64,000 bases of DNA from Naasia aerilata (GCF_030296595.1 NZ_AP027731.1:2356001-2420000), one strand, 5' to 3'; numbered from the stretch's first letter, positions 10,444 to 20,499 are shown. Numbers and translations are program-made. Notes: generated by a model from the sequence alone, not told the origin.

Positions 10444-10511
10444 CACGGAGATCCGGCCCCCTCGGCTCGAAGTTATGCGGACTCGTGGCCGTCGCGCCGG
10501 GAATCTCCGTG
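10444..10511. promoter_or_regulatory. Dyad in the gap ahead of dnaG
   Basis: CACGGAGAT at 10444-10452 is repeated inverted at 10503-10511, each extended by CCGG, with a spacer of about 40 nt. It could be a terminator-like structure for the upstream operon or an operator for dnaG. There is no T-tract. Confidence 0.3.
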
Positions 10512-10583
10512 ATTTGGGCGGCAGCAGAAGGGTGTGGCCGCTCGGCCGTCCCCAGCCTCCCCGGCGTGGTCAGCAGCCGAACC

Positions 10584-10589
10584 TAGAAT
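10584..10589 (+). promoter_or_regulatory. -10 box (TAGAAT) for a leaderless dnaG message
   Basis: The hexamer ends 7 nt before the dnaG ATG, which places the transcription start at or next to the start codon. No Shine-Dalgarno is present, as expected for leaderless translation. Confidence 0.6.
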
Positions 10590-10596
10590 CGACGGC

Positions 10597-12811
10597 ATGG
10601 CGGGGCGCATTCTCAAGAGCGACATCGACGAGGTGCGCGCCCGCGTCAACCTCGGCGACGTGATCGGCGACTACGTCAGCCTCAAGTCCGCGGGCGTCGG
10701 CTCGCTGAAGGGCCTCTGCCCCTTCCACGACGAGCGCAGCCCCAGCTTCCACGTGCGCCCGCAGGTCGGCATGTACCACTGCTTCGGCTGCGGCGAGGGC
10801 GGCGACGTCTACACGTTCCTGCAGAAGATGGACCACGTCACGTTCGCGGAGGCGGTCGAGCGGATGGCCGCGAAGGTCGGCTACACGCTGCACTACGAGG
10901 ACGGCGGCTCGGCGGCGCAGGAGTCCGGCAACCGGGCGCGCCTCCTGGCCGCGAACCGGGCGGCGGGGAGTTCTTCGTGGAGCGCCTCGCGACCCCGGGC
11001 GCGGATCCCGGCCGGCGCTTCCTGGGCGAGCGCGGCTTCGACCGTGCGGCCGCCGCGCACTTCGGCGTGGGGTTCGCGCCCAAGAGCTGGGACGAGCTGA
11101 CCAAGCACCTGCGCGGTCGGGGCTTCTCCGACCAGGAGCTGCTGGCCGCCGGACTCGTGTCGAGCGGCGACCGCGGGGTCTACGACCGCTTCCGCGGGCG
11201 CGTCGTCTGGCCGATCCGCGACCTCTCGGGCGAGACCGTGGGCTTCGGCGCCCGGCGCCTCCTCGAGGACGACAAGGGCCCCAAGTACCTCAACACCCCG
11301 GAGACCGCGGTCTACCACAAGGCGCAGGTCCTCTACGGGCTCGACCTCGCGAAGCGGGACATCTCGCGCGGGCGCCGCGTGGTCGTGGTCGAGGGGTACA
11401 CCGACGTCATGGCCTGCCACCTCGCGGGCGTGACCACCGCGGTCGCGACGTGCGGCACGTCTTTCGGCGTCGACCACATCAAGATCCTCCGCCGCGTGCT
11501 CGGCGACGACTCCGGGCTCGGCGAGGTCATCTTCACCTTCGATCCGGATGCCGCGGGCCAGAAGGCCGCGGTCCGCGCGTTCGGCGAGGAGCAGCGCTTC
11601 GCCGCTCAGACCTACGTCGCCACGGGGCCCGAGGGGCTCGACCCCTGCGACCTGCGCCTCGCGCAGGGGGACGAGGCCGTGCGCGGCATGATCGACTCCA
11701 AGAAGCCGATGTTCGAGTTCATCATCCTGCAGCAGCTGCGGGCCCATGACCTCGACACCGTGGAGGGCCGGGTGGCCGCCCTCCGCGCCGCGGCGCCGGT
11801 CGTCGCCGAGATCCGCGACCCGTCACTGCGTCCCGGCTATGCCCGCGAGCTGGCCCGGTGGCTGGGCATGGAGCTGGGCGAGGTCTCGGCCGCCGTCGCG
11901 TCGGCCGCCCCCGCATCTCCCCGTCGCGGTCGAGCGACTCGCGTCCCGGGTCCGCCGACTCCCGTGCCGGCTCGTCCGACTCCCGTGCCGGCGACTCTCG
12001 TCGCACCGGCCCCGGCCCCTCTCGCGGGTCCGACCGGGGATCGCTCCCCGCGGGTCCCGGAGGCTCGCGCGGCCCCCAGCGCGGCGCCGTGCCGTCCGGC
12101 CAGGCCGCGTCGCGGGCACCCCAGCGCGCCGCGGCGAACTCGGCGCCCGCCCGCCCGGTCGCCGGGCCGCCCGTCCGTCCCGCCGCTCTCCCTCGCGAGG
12201 ACGACTTCGGCGAGCCGCCGCCCGATGAGCGGGACGCCCCGCCGCCCGAGGACCACGACGACCGGGACCCCTACGCCGACCGCGAGCCGGACCGGCGCGT
12301 GGATCGCGAGCCGGAGCCGGAGGCGCGCCGCGGCCCCACGCTGACGGAGCTGCCGTCCGACCCCGCCACCCGCCTCGAGCGCGACGCCCTCATGGCGATC
12401 CTGCAGTTCCCGCAGCTGGTGGGTCGCACGCTGCTCGACCGGGCATCCCGATCGGGCTTCGCGAACCGCGCGCTCGCCGCCGTGCGGGATGCGATCGGCG
12501 CGAACGCCGACGTCGCGGAGACGCCGCAGTGGCTCGAGACCGTGACGGCGGCGGTCCCGTCACCGCTCGCGCAGCTCGTCCAGCAGCTCGCGATCGCCCC
12601 GCTGCCGCAGCAGCCCAAGGAGGAGGCGCTCGGGATCTACGTCCGAGACGTCGCGTCGCGCCTCGTCGACCGGGACCTGCAGCGCCGGAAGTCGGAGCTC
12701 CTGGGTCAGCTCCAGCGCACGCGGGCGACCGAGGACCCGGAGCGCTACCGCGGCATCCAGCGTGATCTCGTCACCCTCGAGGCCGAGCGGCGGTCGCTTC
12801 GCGAGGGCTGA
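10597..12811 (+). CDS. dnaG: DNA primase (two missing bases)
   Basis: Makes RNA primers at the fork. The N-terminal zinc-binding domain shows C-P-F-H-D-E-R-S-P-S-F ... Y-H-C-F-G-C-G-E-G-G. The TOPRIM acidic motifs follow as V-V-V-V-E-G-Y-T-D-V-M-A and F-T-F-D-P-D-A-A-G. The frame breaks at 10965-10968 (restores A-A-G-E-F-F-V-E-R) and again at 11908-11922, in C5 or C4. Both repaired, it is 738 residues. Between core and C-terminal helicase-binding domain lies an unusually long low-complexity linker rich in Ser-Asp-Ser-Arg, then Pro/Arg/Asp. The C-terminal domain (L-E-R-D-A-L-M-A-I-L-Q-F-P) is intact. Confidence 0.93.
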
Positions 12812-13023
12812 CCACCTGCCAGTCCGCCGGGAGCGGCGCCCCAGTCGTCGCGGCACCGTTGCGGCACGATGTTTCAGCGGGGTAACGAAGTCCCGCGCGG
12901 TCCAGCCCGGGACCGCCTATGTGTTAGACCAGAGTCGCACAGCACGCGCCACGGGGCTCCGACCTCTCGCGCGCTCGCCCCGCTCCTCGCGGGCACCACT
13001 TCCACTGAAAGAGGTAGACGGAT

Positions 13024-14679
13024 ATGACATCCGCATTCTCCGGCCGGAACAGGCGCGTCCTTCTCGCGACCGCCGGCATCACGGTCGCCGCTCTGGCGCT
13101 CGCCGGCTGCTCCGGCGGCGGCAGCAACGGCGGCGGCGGCGGCTCGTCCTCGGGCGGCTCCAAGGGCGGCACGATCACGGTCGGCACCACCGACCCGCTG
13201 ACCACCCTCGACCCGGCCGGCTCCTACGACAACGGCTCGCTCGCGGTCCAGCTGCAGGTCTTCCCGTTCCTCTTCGACAGCCCGGTCGGCAGCCCCGACC
13301 CGGAGCCGAGCATCGCGGAGTCCGGCGAGTTCACGTCGCCGACCGAGTTCACGGTGAAGCTCAAGGACGGGCTCAAGTGGGCCAACGGCAACGACCTCAC
13401 CTCGTCGGACGTGAAGTTCACGTTCGATCGCCAGCTGAAGATCAAGGACCCCAACGGGCCCTCGTCGCTGCTCGCGAACGTCGACAGCATCGAGGCACCC
13501 GACGACTCGACCGTGGTGTTCACCCTGAAGGTGCCGAACGACGTCACGTTCAAGCAGGTGCTCTCGAGCCCGGTCGGCCCGATCGTCGATGAGGACTCGT
13601 TCTCGGCCGACGCCCTGACGCCCGACGACGAGATCGTCAAGGCCAAGGCCTTCGCCGGCCAGTATCAGATCACCTCGTACAAGGCGAACAGCGTCATCCA
13701 GTTCAAGAAGTACGACGGCTACGGCGGCAACCTCGACCCGGCCGCCAACGACACCGTGAACCTCAGCTACTTCGACGACTCGTCGAACCTGAAGCTCGCG
13801 ATCCAGCAGGGCGACATCGACGTGGCGTACCGCAGCATGTCCCCGACGGACGTCGCCGACCTGCGCAGCGACAACAAGGTGAAGGTCATGGACGGCCCCG
13901 GTGGTGCCATCCGCTACATCGTCTTCAACTTCGACACGCAGCCCTTCGGCGCGAAGACGGCCGAGGCCGATCCCGCCAAGGCTCTCGCCGTCCGCCAGGC
14001 GGTCGCCGACCTCGTCGACCGCGAGACCATCGCGGACCAGGTGTTCAAGGGCACGTTCACGCCCCTCTACTCCTTCGTCCCCGCCGGCCTCACGGGCGCC
14101 AACGAGTCGCTCAAGTCGGTCTACGGCGACGGCTCCGGTGGACCGGACGCCGACAAGGCGAAGTCGACGCTTCAGGCCGCCGGCATCACCACTCCGGTGA
14201 CGCTCGACCTGCAGTACGCGCTCGAGCACTACGGCCCGTCCTCGCCCGACGAGTACGCGCTGGTCAAGGACCAGCTCGAGTCGAGCGGCCTCTTCAAGGT
14301 GAACCTCGCCAGCACGGAGTGGACCCAGTACGCGAAGGACCGCACCTCCGACCAGTACCCGGCCTACCAGCTCGGCTGGTTCCCGGACTTCTCGGACGCG
14401 GACAACTACCTGACGCCCTTCTTCCGTCTCGACAACGGCTTCCTGGCCAACCACTACCAGGACGCCGAGGTCGACTCGCTGATCTCCCAGGAGATCGGCA
14501 CGGAGGACAAGGACGCGCGCGCCGCCATCATCGAGCAGATCCAGGACAAGGTGGCGGCCCAGCTGCCCACCGTGCCCCTGCTCCAGGGCGCCGAGCTCGC
14601 CGTCACCGGAACGGACATCTCGGGGGTCACCCTCGACGCGTCCTACAAGTTCCGGTACGCCGGGATCAGCAAGGGCTGA
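13024..14679 (+). CDS. ABC transporter substrate-binding lipoprotein, peptide/nickel (SBP family 5) type
   Basis: A 551-residue extracytoplasmic binding protein. The lipobox L-A-L-A-G-C lies near residues 24-29, followed by a Gly/Ser tether and the SBP_bac_5 domain (T-L-D-P-A-G-S-Y-D-N-G ... D-G-L-K-W-A-N-G-N-D-L-T-S-S-D-V-K-F-T-F). The closing segment A-A-Q-L-P-T-V-P-L-L is typical. It first opens the uptake operon for a peptide-like ligand; the ligand cannot be read from sequence. AAAGAGG before the ATG is the ribosome site. The 212-bp gap upstream should hold the promoter; a TTAGAC box lies near 12923. Confidence 0.92.
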   Translation: MTSAFSGRNRRVLLATAGITVAALALAGCSGGGSNGGGGGSSSGGSKGGTITVGTTDPLTTLDPAGSYDNGSLAVQLQVFPFLFDSPVGSPDPEPSIAESGEFTSPTEFTVKLKDGLKWANGNDLTSSDVKFTFDRQLKIKDPNGPSSLLANVDSIEAPDDSTVVFTLKVPNDVTFKQVLSSPVGPIVDEDSFSADALTPDDEIVKAKAFAGQYQITSYKANSVIQFKKYDGYGGNLDPAANDTVNLSYFDDSSNLKLAIQQGDIDVAYRSMSPTDVADLRSDNKVKVMDGPGGAIRYIVFNFDTQPFGAKTAEADPAKALAVRQAVADLVDRETIADQVFKGTFTPLYSFVPAGLTGANESLKSVYGDGSGGPDADKAKSTLQAAGITTPVTLDLQYALEHYGPSSPDEYALVKDQLESSGLFKVNLASTEWTQYAKDRTSDQYPAYQLGWFPDFSDADNYLTPFFRLDNGFLANHYQDAEVDSLISQEIGTEDKDARAAIIEQIQDKVAAQLPTVPLLQGAELAVTGTDISGVTLDASYKFRYAGISKG

Positions 14680-14690
14680 GCTCTGACCAG

Positions 14691-14725
14691 GGAGGGGCGG
14701 TCCGCCGAAGGCGGGCCGCCCCTCC
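14691..14725 (+). terminator. Hairpin between the binding protein and permease genes
   Basis: A 16-bp stem (one G-T wobble) with a very tight loop spans the 88-nt gap. Placed inside an operon, such hairpins usually stop part of transcription or protect the upstream mRNA, so the binding protein is made in excess over the membrane parts. No T-tract. Confidence 0.6.
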
Positions 14726-14767
14726 GACCCTGTTCACGGGCAGAATGGCCGCAGGAAAGAGGGACGT

Positions 14768-15853
14768 GTGACTGCATTGGAAACGCCGACGGTCGAGGCC
14801 GCCGCGCCGACACCGAGCCGGCCCCAGCGTGGCGGGGGTCTCGGCCGCTACCTGATCGTCCGGTTCCTGCTGATCTTCCCCACGGTCTTCATCCTGGCCA
14901 CGCTCGTCTTCCTGCTCATGCGCACGACGGGCGATCCGATCACCGCCTCGGTGGGCGGCCGGCTCCCCGCGGCCCAGCTGCAGGAGCGCATCCACGAGGC
15001 CGGGTATGACCGCCCGCTGTTCGTCCAGTACTTCGAGTACCTGGGCCAGGTCGCCACCGGCAACTTCGGCCGGACGCTCACGGACAACCGGGCGATCACC
15101 GAGGTGCTCGTCACCTACGGCACGGCGACGCTCGAGCTCGCGATCTACGCGCTGATCGTCGCGTTTCTCGTCGGCATCCCGCTCGGGCTGCTCGCCGGCT
15201 ACATCCGCGACCGCTGGGGCGACGCGGTCCTGCGCGTGTTCGCCATCCTCTGCTACGCCACCCCGGTGTTCTTCGCGGGCCTGCTGCTCAAGCTGATCTT
15301 CGCGGTCCAGCTGGGCTGGCTGCCGGTCTACGGGCGCGCCTCGGTCGGTGCGGAGCTGCAGATGCAGCTCCTGCCCTCGCCGACCGGCATCTTCCTCATC
15401 GACGCCTTCCAGACCGGTGACCCGGCCGTCATCCAGGACGTGCTCGCCCACGCGGTGCTGCCGGCGATCGCGCTCGGGCTGCTGACCGGCGGCGTCTTCC
15501 TCCGCCTGGTCCGCACGAACATCATCGGGACGCTCGGCACCGACTACGTGACCTCCGCCCGCTCGCGCGGCGTGGGGGAGTTCCGCCTCGTCCGCAAGCA
15601 CGCCTACCGGCCTGCGCTCGTGCCGATCATCACGGTGATCGGCCTCCAGATCGCGCTGCTGCTCGGCGGCGCGGTGCTCACCGAGACCACCTTCGAGTGG
15701 AAGGGCCTCGGCTTCCAGCTGACCCACTACCTGCAGGCGCGCGACTTCGTGGCCGTCCAGGGCATCGTCGTGCTGCTGGCCGTGATCGTCGCCGTCACCA
15801 ACTTCATCGTCGACGTCATCGCCGCGCTGATCGACCCGCGAGTGAGGTACTGA
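14768..15853 (+). CDS. ABC transporter permease, DppB/OppB type
   Basis: A 361-residue inner-membrane permease with about six membrane segments. The first helix (Y-L-I-V-R-F-L-L-I-F-P-T-V-F-I-L-A-T) is followed by the external domain containing G-Y-D-R-P-L-F-V-Q-Y and G-N-F-G-R-T-L-T-D-N. The cytoplasmic EAA loop (T-S-A-R-S-R-G-V-G-E-F-R-L-V-R-K-H-A-Y-R-P-A-L) contacts the ATPases. Start GTG 14768. Its stop overlaps the next ATG (TGATG). Confidence 0.92.
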   Translation: MTALETPTVEAAAPTPSRPQRGGGLGRYLIVRFLLIFPTVFILATLVFLLMRTTGDPITASVGGRLPAAQLQERIHEAGYDRPLFVQYFEYLGQVATGNFGRTLTDNRAITEVLVTYGTATLELAIYALIVAFLVGIPLGLLAGYIRDRWGDAVLRVFAILCYATPVFFAGLLLKLIFAVQLGWLPVYGRASVGAELQMQLLPSPTGIFLIDAFQTGDPAVIQDVLAHAVLPAIALGLLTGGVFLRLVRTNIIGTLGTDYVTSARSRGVGEFRLVRKHAYRPALVPIITVIGLQIALLLGGAVLTETTFEWKGLGFQLTHYLQARDFVAVQGIVVLLAVIVAVTNFIVDVIAALIDPRVRY

Positions 15854-16904
15854 TGACCGTCTCTCCGCCCGACAACGGGTCGGTGGCCGCCCCTCCCCGC
15901 CGCCGGCTGATCGACCGCCTCCCGGTCGTCCACCAGGTCCGGCAGAGCGTCGGCGTCCAGCGCTTCATGCTCGTCGCGGGGCTGATCCTCACCGGGATCT
16001 TCCTGCTCGCGGCACTCCTCGCACCGGTCATCTCCCCATACGGCTTCGCTCAGCTGCGGGATGCGAACGGCTCCTTCGGCGCCCAGCAGCCGCCGAGCTC
16101 TGCCCACCTCCTCGGCACCACGGTCGGCGGCTACGACGTGCTGTCGCGCGTCATCTGGGGGTCGCAGACCGCGCTGCTCGTCATCGTCATCGCAGTGGCG
16201 CTGGCGATCGTCGCCGGCGTCCTCCTCGGCCTCGTCTCCGGCTACTTCGGCGGCTGGATCGACCGGATCCTCGTCGTCGTCGCGGATGCGATCTACGCGT
16301 TTCCCACCCTGCTCCTCGCGATCATCATGGCGATCGTCATCTCCGGCGGGCAGTCGAGCCTCCTCGGCGGGGTGTTCGCCGCGGCGATCTCGCTCACCGT
16401 GGTCTACATCCCGCAGTACTTCCGGGTGATCCGCGCCGAGACGGTGCGCATCAAGGGGAGGCGTTCGTCGAGTCAGCGCGCGTGATCGGCGCCTCGACGC
16501 CCCGGGTCATGTTCCGGCACGTGTTCCGCAATGCCACGCGCACGCTGCCGCTCATCTTCACGCTCAACGCATCCGAGGCGATCCTCACCCTGGCAGGACT
16601 GGGCTTCCTCGGCTTCGGCATCGAGCCGAGCTCGGGCGCGGAGTGGGGTCACGACCTCAACAAGTCGATCGCCGACGTGACGAGCGGGATCTGGTGGACC
16701 TCGATCTTCCCCGGCGTCGCGATCGTCTTCGTCGTGCTCGGCATGACGCTCGTCGGCGAGAGCCTCAACGACCTCGCCGATCCGCGCCTCCGCGGCCGGC
16801 GGTCGGTCGCCGCCGCGTCCGGCCTCGTCGCCGAGACGTCGGTCGTCCCAGGCGGCGTGCTCTCGGCGCCCGGCGGCATCGACGGACTGGAGGGAGCACG
16901 ATGA
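15853..16904 (+). CDS. ABC transporter permease, DppC/OppC type (one missing base)
   Basis: The second permease of the importer, 350 residues when repaired. Visible parts are the N-terminal helix, the G-T-T-V-G-G-Y-D-V-L-S-R-V-I-W-G-S-Q block conserved in DppC proteins, and the EAA loop V-E-S-A-R-V-I-G-A-S-T-P-R-V-M-F-R-H. The frame breaks in the G-run at 16455-16458; adding one G reads R-I-K-G-E-A-F-V-E-S-A-R. It ends overlapping the ATPase start (ATGA at 16901). Confidence 0.92.
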
Positions 16905-18580
16905 GCGTCGTCGACATCCAGAACCTCCAGGTCTCGTTCGCGAGCGACGCGGGGTCGGTGAAGGCCGTCGACGGCGTCAGCCTCACGGTCGAGCGCGGCG
17001 AGGTGCTCGCGATCGTGGGGGAGAGCGGCAGCGGCAAGACGGTGACCGCCAAGACGATCCTCGGCCTCCTGCCGGAGACCGCCACCGAGTCGGGCGCCAT
17101 CCTGCTCGCCTCGGGCGATGGCGGGATCTCGGACGTGGTCTCGCTGTCCGGCGGCAAGCTCCGGGAGGTGCGCGGCACCGACGTCGCGATGGTCTTCCAG
17201 GAGCCCTCCACCGCGCTCAACCCGGTCTTCACCGTGGGCTGGCAGATCGCCGAGGGCCTCCGCGCCCACGGCCGGATCAGCCGCCGGGAGGCGAAGGCGA
17301 AGGCGATCGACATCCTGCGCCAGGTCGGCATCCCGGACCCGGAGAAGCGCGTCGACTACTACCCGCACCAGTTCTCGGGCGGCCAGAAGCAGCGCGTCGT
17401 CATCGCCATGGCGCTCGTGCTGAACCCGGGTCTCATCGTCGCCGACGAGCCCACGACGGCCCTCGACGTGACCGTGCAGGCCGAGATCCTCGACCTGCTG
17501 CGCCGCTGCCGCGACGAGTTCGGGGCCGCGATCGTCCTCATCACGCACAACATGGGCGTCGTCGCCGACCTCGCCGATCGCGTCGCGGTGATGTACCAGG
17601 GCAGGATCGTCGAGCAGGCGGACACCCGCACGCTCTTCTCCGCGCCCGTCGCGCAGTACACGAAAGACCTGCTCGCCGCCGTTCCCTACGTCGGCCAGGG
17701 CAAGGCGCAGGCCGCCGAGCGGCGCGCCGCCCGTCCCGAGGTCGAGGGCGCGCCCGTCGTGGTCGCCCGCGACCTCGTCATCGAGTACGCCGGCCGGCTC
17801 GGCCGCGGCGGCTTCCGGGCCGTCGACGGGGTCAGCTTCGAGATCCGGCCCCGCGAGGTCCTCGGCCTGGTGGGGGAGAGCGGTTCGGGCAAGACCACGA
17901 TCGGCCGCGCCATCGCCGGCCTCACGCGCGTCACCGGGGGATCGCTCTCCGTGCTCGGCACCGAGATGCGGGACGTCAAGGAGCGCGACTTCCGGAAGCA
18001 CCGCGTCGACATCGGCTTCGTGTTCCAGGACCCGGCATCGAGCTTCAACCCGCTCCTCACGATCGCGCAGGCGGTCGCCGAGCCGCTCGTCGTGCACCGC
18101 AGGGCGGGAGACGCGGCCGCGGCCCGCAGCCGGGTCGACGAGCTCCTGGAGGCGGTGCAGTTGCCGAAGTCCTACGGCGACCGCTATCCGCACGAGCTGA
18201 GCGGCGGCCAGCGCCAGCGGGCCAGCCTCGCGCGCGCCCTGGCCCTCAACCCGAAGCTCCTCATCGCGGACGAGCCGACCTCCGCGCTTGACGTGTCCGT
18301 ACAGGCCCGCGTGATCGAGCTGTTCGCCGAGCTGCAGCGCGAGTTCGGCTTCGCGTGCCTGTTCATCAGCCACGACCTCGCCGTGGTCGACCTGCTCGCG
18401 GACCGGATCGCCGTCCTGTACCACGGCAAGCTCGTGGAGGAGGGGACCGGCGCCGAGGTGCTCGGCGACCCGAAGCACCCCTACACGCAGCGCCTGCTCG
18501 CCTCGCTCCCGGTCCCGGATCCGGTGGCTCAGGCCGAGCGTCGGGAGGCGCTGCGCGCGCTGCGGGCGGCCGAGGCGTGA
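16901..18580 (+). CDS. Double ABC ATPase, DppD-DppF fusion
   Basis: A 559-residue protein with two complete nucleotide-binding domains. Domain 1: Walker A G-E-S-G-S-G-K-T, signature F-S-G-G-Q-K-Q-R, Walker B L-I-V-A-D-E-P-T, and a switch His in I-T-H-N-M-G. Domain 2: G-E-S-G-S-G-K-T, L-S-G-G-Q-R-Q-R, L-L-I-A-D-E-P-T, I-S-H-D-L. Each ends with the Opp/Dpp C-terminal region (A-P-V-A-Q-Y-T-K-D-L-L and D-P-K-H-P-Y-T-Q-R-L-L). It can energise the two permeases as a single chain. Confidence 0.94.
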   Translation: MSVVDIQNLQVSFASDAGSVKAVDGVSLTVERGEVLAIVGESGSGKTVTAKTILGLLPETATESGAILLASGDGGISDVVSLSGGKLREVRGTDVAMVFQEPSTALNPVFTVGWQIAEGLRAHGRISRREAKAKAIDILRQVGIPDPEKRVDYYPHQFSGGQKQRVVIAMALVLNPGLIVADEPTTALDVTVQAEILDLLRRCRDEFGAAIVLITHNMGVVADLADRVAVMYQGRIVEQADTRTLFSAPVAQYTKDLLAAVPYVGQGKAQAAERRAARPEVEGAPVVVARDLVIEYAGRLGRGGFRAVDGVSFEIRPREVLGLVGESGSGKTTIGRAIAGLTRVTGGSLSVLGTEMRDVKERDFRKHRVDIGFVFQDPASSFNPLLTIAQAVAEPLVVHRRAGDAAAARSRVDELLEAVQLPKSYGDRYPHELSGGQRQRASLARALALNPKLLIADEPTSALDVSVQARVIELFAELQREFGFACLFISHDLAVVDLLADRIAVLYHGKLVEEGTGAEVLGDPKHPYTQRLLASLPVPDPVAQAERREALRALRAAEA

Positions 18581-18625
18581 CGCGCGGCGCCGGACGGGCG
18601 CCGCGGCTCAGGCAGAATGAGGTCC

Positions 18626-19483
18626 ATGCCTTTCGCCGGTGACGTCGTGGTCGCCGCGAGCGATGTGACGATCGAGTACCCGGCGGGTCACGGCCGGCAG
18701 GCGCACCGCGCGCTCGACGGCGTGACGCTTTCCATCCGCCGCGGCGAGCTGATGGGCCTCGTGGGCGAGACCGGCTCGGGCAAGAGCACCTTCGCCGCGT
18801 GCGTCGCGGGCCTCGTCGGCCGCCGGCTCCCCGGCGATGACGTGCCGCAGATCGTCGGCGGATCGCTGCGCGTGCTCGGCCAGGAGCTGCGCGCACTCCG
18901 TCCCCGCGCGCGGAGCCGGCTCACCTACGAGGTCGGCTACCTGCCGCAGAACGCGGGGCGCCTGCTGCGGCCCGGGTTCACGGTCGCCGAGAACATCGGC
19001 GATCCCGTGCTGGCGCGGGAGCCGAAGTACGACCGCCGCGAGCTGGGCGGCCGGGTCGCCGAGCTGCTCGATGCCGTCCAGCTTCCGCTGCGGATGATGT
19101 CGATGTTCCCGCATGAGATCTCCAGCGGGCAGCGGCAGCGCGTCGCGATCGCGCGATCCCTCATCCTGCGCCCGGTGCTCTGGGTCGCGGACGAGCCCAC
19201 CGCGGGCGTGGACGTCACGGCCCGCGGGCCGGTCCTCGACACGATCCTCGAGCTGCAGAGCGAGCACGACTTCTCGGCTCTCATCATCAGCCACGAGGCA
19301 GCCGTCACCGCGCGGCTCACGGACCGCGTCGCGGTCCTTCAAGGCGGTCACCTGGTGGGCCTCGGCCGCCTCGACGAGGTGCTCGAGAACCCGAACCACC
19401 CGTATGTCCGGGGCCTTGCCGAGGAGTACCGCATTGTGACGGAGCCCATCCAGCTGCCGGACCTCGAAGGGGACGACCGATGA
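18626..19483 (+). CDS. Additional Opp-type ABC ATPase
   Basis: A single-domain ATPase of 285 residues: Walker A G-E-T-G-S-G-K-S-T, signature I-S-S-G-Q-R-Q-R, Walker B L-W-V-A-D-E-P-T, switch I-S-H-E, and a C-terminal N-H-P-Y-V-R-G-L typical of Dpp/Opp subunits. A CAGAAT box at 18611-18616 suggests its own leaderless start, favouring the ATG at 18626 over 18617. The double ATPase upstream already supplies two sites, so its role is unclear: alternative partner or a third subunit. It overlaps the dehydrogenase gene (ATGA). Confidence 0.88.
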   Translation: MPFAGDVVVAASDVTIEYPAGHGRQAHRALDGVTLSIRRGELMGLVGETGSGKSTFAACVAGLVGRRLPGDDVPQIVGGSLRVLGQELRALRPRARSRLTYEVGYLPQNAGRLLRPGFTVAENIGDPVLAREPKYDRRELGGRVAELLDAVQLPLRMMSMFPHEISSGQRQRVAIARSLILRPVLWVADEPTAGVDVTARGPVLDTILELQSEHDFSALIISHEAAVTARLTDRVAVLQGGHLVGLGRLDEVLENPNHPYVRGLAEEYRIVTEPIQLPDLEGDDR

Positions 19484-20477
19484 CGCGCTTCAGCCACCGC
19501 GCCGTCGCGGGGTCGGACGCTCCTGAGCTGCCCACGGACCGGCGCCCCGAGGTCGGCCCCATCGCCGTGCTGCCCGAGGAGGACGCGGAGCAGGTGTACC
19601 TCGACGCCGTGCGCGCGGGAGGCGGCGAGATCGGCCCGCTCGGCGACGAGACCCGGGGGATCGTCTGGCTGGGCCCGTCGAAGCCGGACGGACTGCTGGA
19701 GGCGCTCGCGAAGTCGCCACGGGTGCAGTGGGTCCAGCTGCCGTGGGCCGGGGTCGACCTCTTCGCCCAGGCCCTCGCCGACCACTCCCGGGACGACATG
19801 GTGTGGACGAGCGCGAAGGGCGCCTACGCCCAGCCGGTCGCCGAGCACGCGCTCGCCCTGGCGCTTGCGGGACTGCGGCACTTCCCTGAGCGCGTGCGCG
19901 CCGCATCCTGGGGCGACAAGCGGGGGAATCGCTGTACGGGCGCCGCGTCGTTGTCGTGGGTGCGGGCGGGATCGCGGTCGAGCTGATCCGGCTGCTGCAG
20001 CCGTTCGGCGTGCACATCACGGTGGTCCGCCGGAGCGAGACGCCCGTGGACGGCGCGGCCCGCACGCTTCCCGCCGCTCGCCTCGACGAGGTCCTCCCGG
20101 AGGCCGACATCCTCGTCCTCGCCGCCGCCAGCACCGCCGAGACGCAGCAGCTGATCGGCGCGGAGCAGCTCGCCCTGCTTCCCGAGACCGCCGTTCTCGT
20201 CAACATCGCACGGGGAGCACTGGTCGACACGGAGGCGCTCGTCGACGCGCTCCGCGAGAAGCGCATCCTGTTCGCGGGCCTCGACGTGACCGCGCCGGAG
20301 CCGCTTCCGGACGGCCACCCGCTCTGGACGGAGGACCGCGCGCTCATCACCCCGCACTCGGCCGACACGCCCGAGATGATCACCCCGCTGCTGGCCGAGC
20401 GGATCCGGCTGAACGTGGAGGCGTTCGTGTCCACTGGTCGATTCGTCGGCGTGGTGGACCCGCAGGCGGGCTACTGA
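19480..20477 (+). CDS. D-isomer-specific 2-hydroxyacid dehydrogenase (one missing base)
   Basis: NAD-dependent oxidation or reduction of 2-hydroxy/2-oxo acids. The Rossmann Gly motif V-V-V-V-G-A-G-G-I-A-V-E, the Arg-containing L-V-N-I-A-R-G-A-L-V-D-T and the C-terminal catalytic His in L-I-T-P-H-S-A-D-T are visible. The frame breaks in the G-run at 19922-19926; one added G reads K-R-G-E-S-L-Y-G-R-R and yields 332 residues. It is coupled to the ABC genes by a 4-nt overlap, suggesting it acts on the imported compound or a breakdown product. Confidence 0.88.
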
Positions 20478-20493
20478 GCCGGTTCGGTTGCGC

Positions 20494-20499
20494 TAAAGT
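20494..20499 (+). promoter_or_regulatory. Likely -10 box (TAAAGT) for tRNA-Asn
   Basis: The hexamer lies 13 nt before the tRNA 5' end, with a TTCGGTTG-like -35 element too close to be certain. Confidence 0.4.

Noticed and set aside
10597..12811. Programmed frameshifting in dnaG
   Set aside because: Breaks occur at two unrelated runs and similar breaks occur in more than 20 other genes, which fits base loss, not recoding.
12874..14454. A 526-codon frame antisense to the binding-protein gene
   Set aside because: A codon-bias shadow: the opposite strand of a high-GC gene. No motifs and no start signals.
16649..18478. A 609-codon frame antisense to the ABC ATPases
   Set aside because: Same type of shadow; the sense strand carries full Walker and signature motifs.
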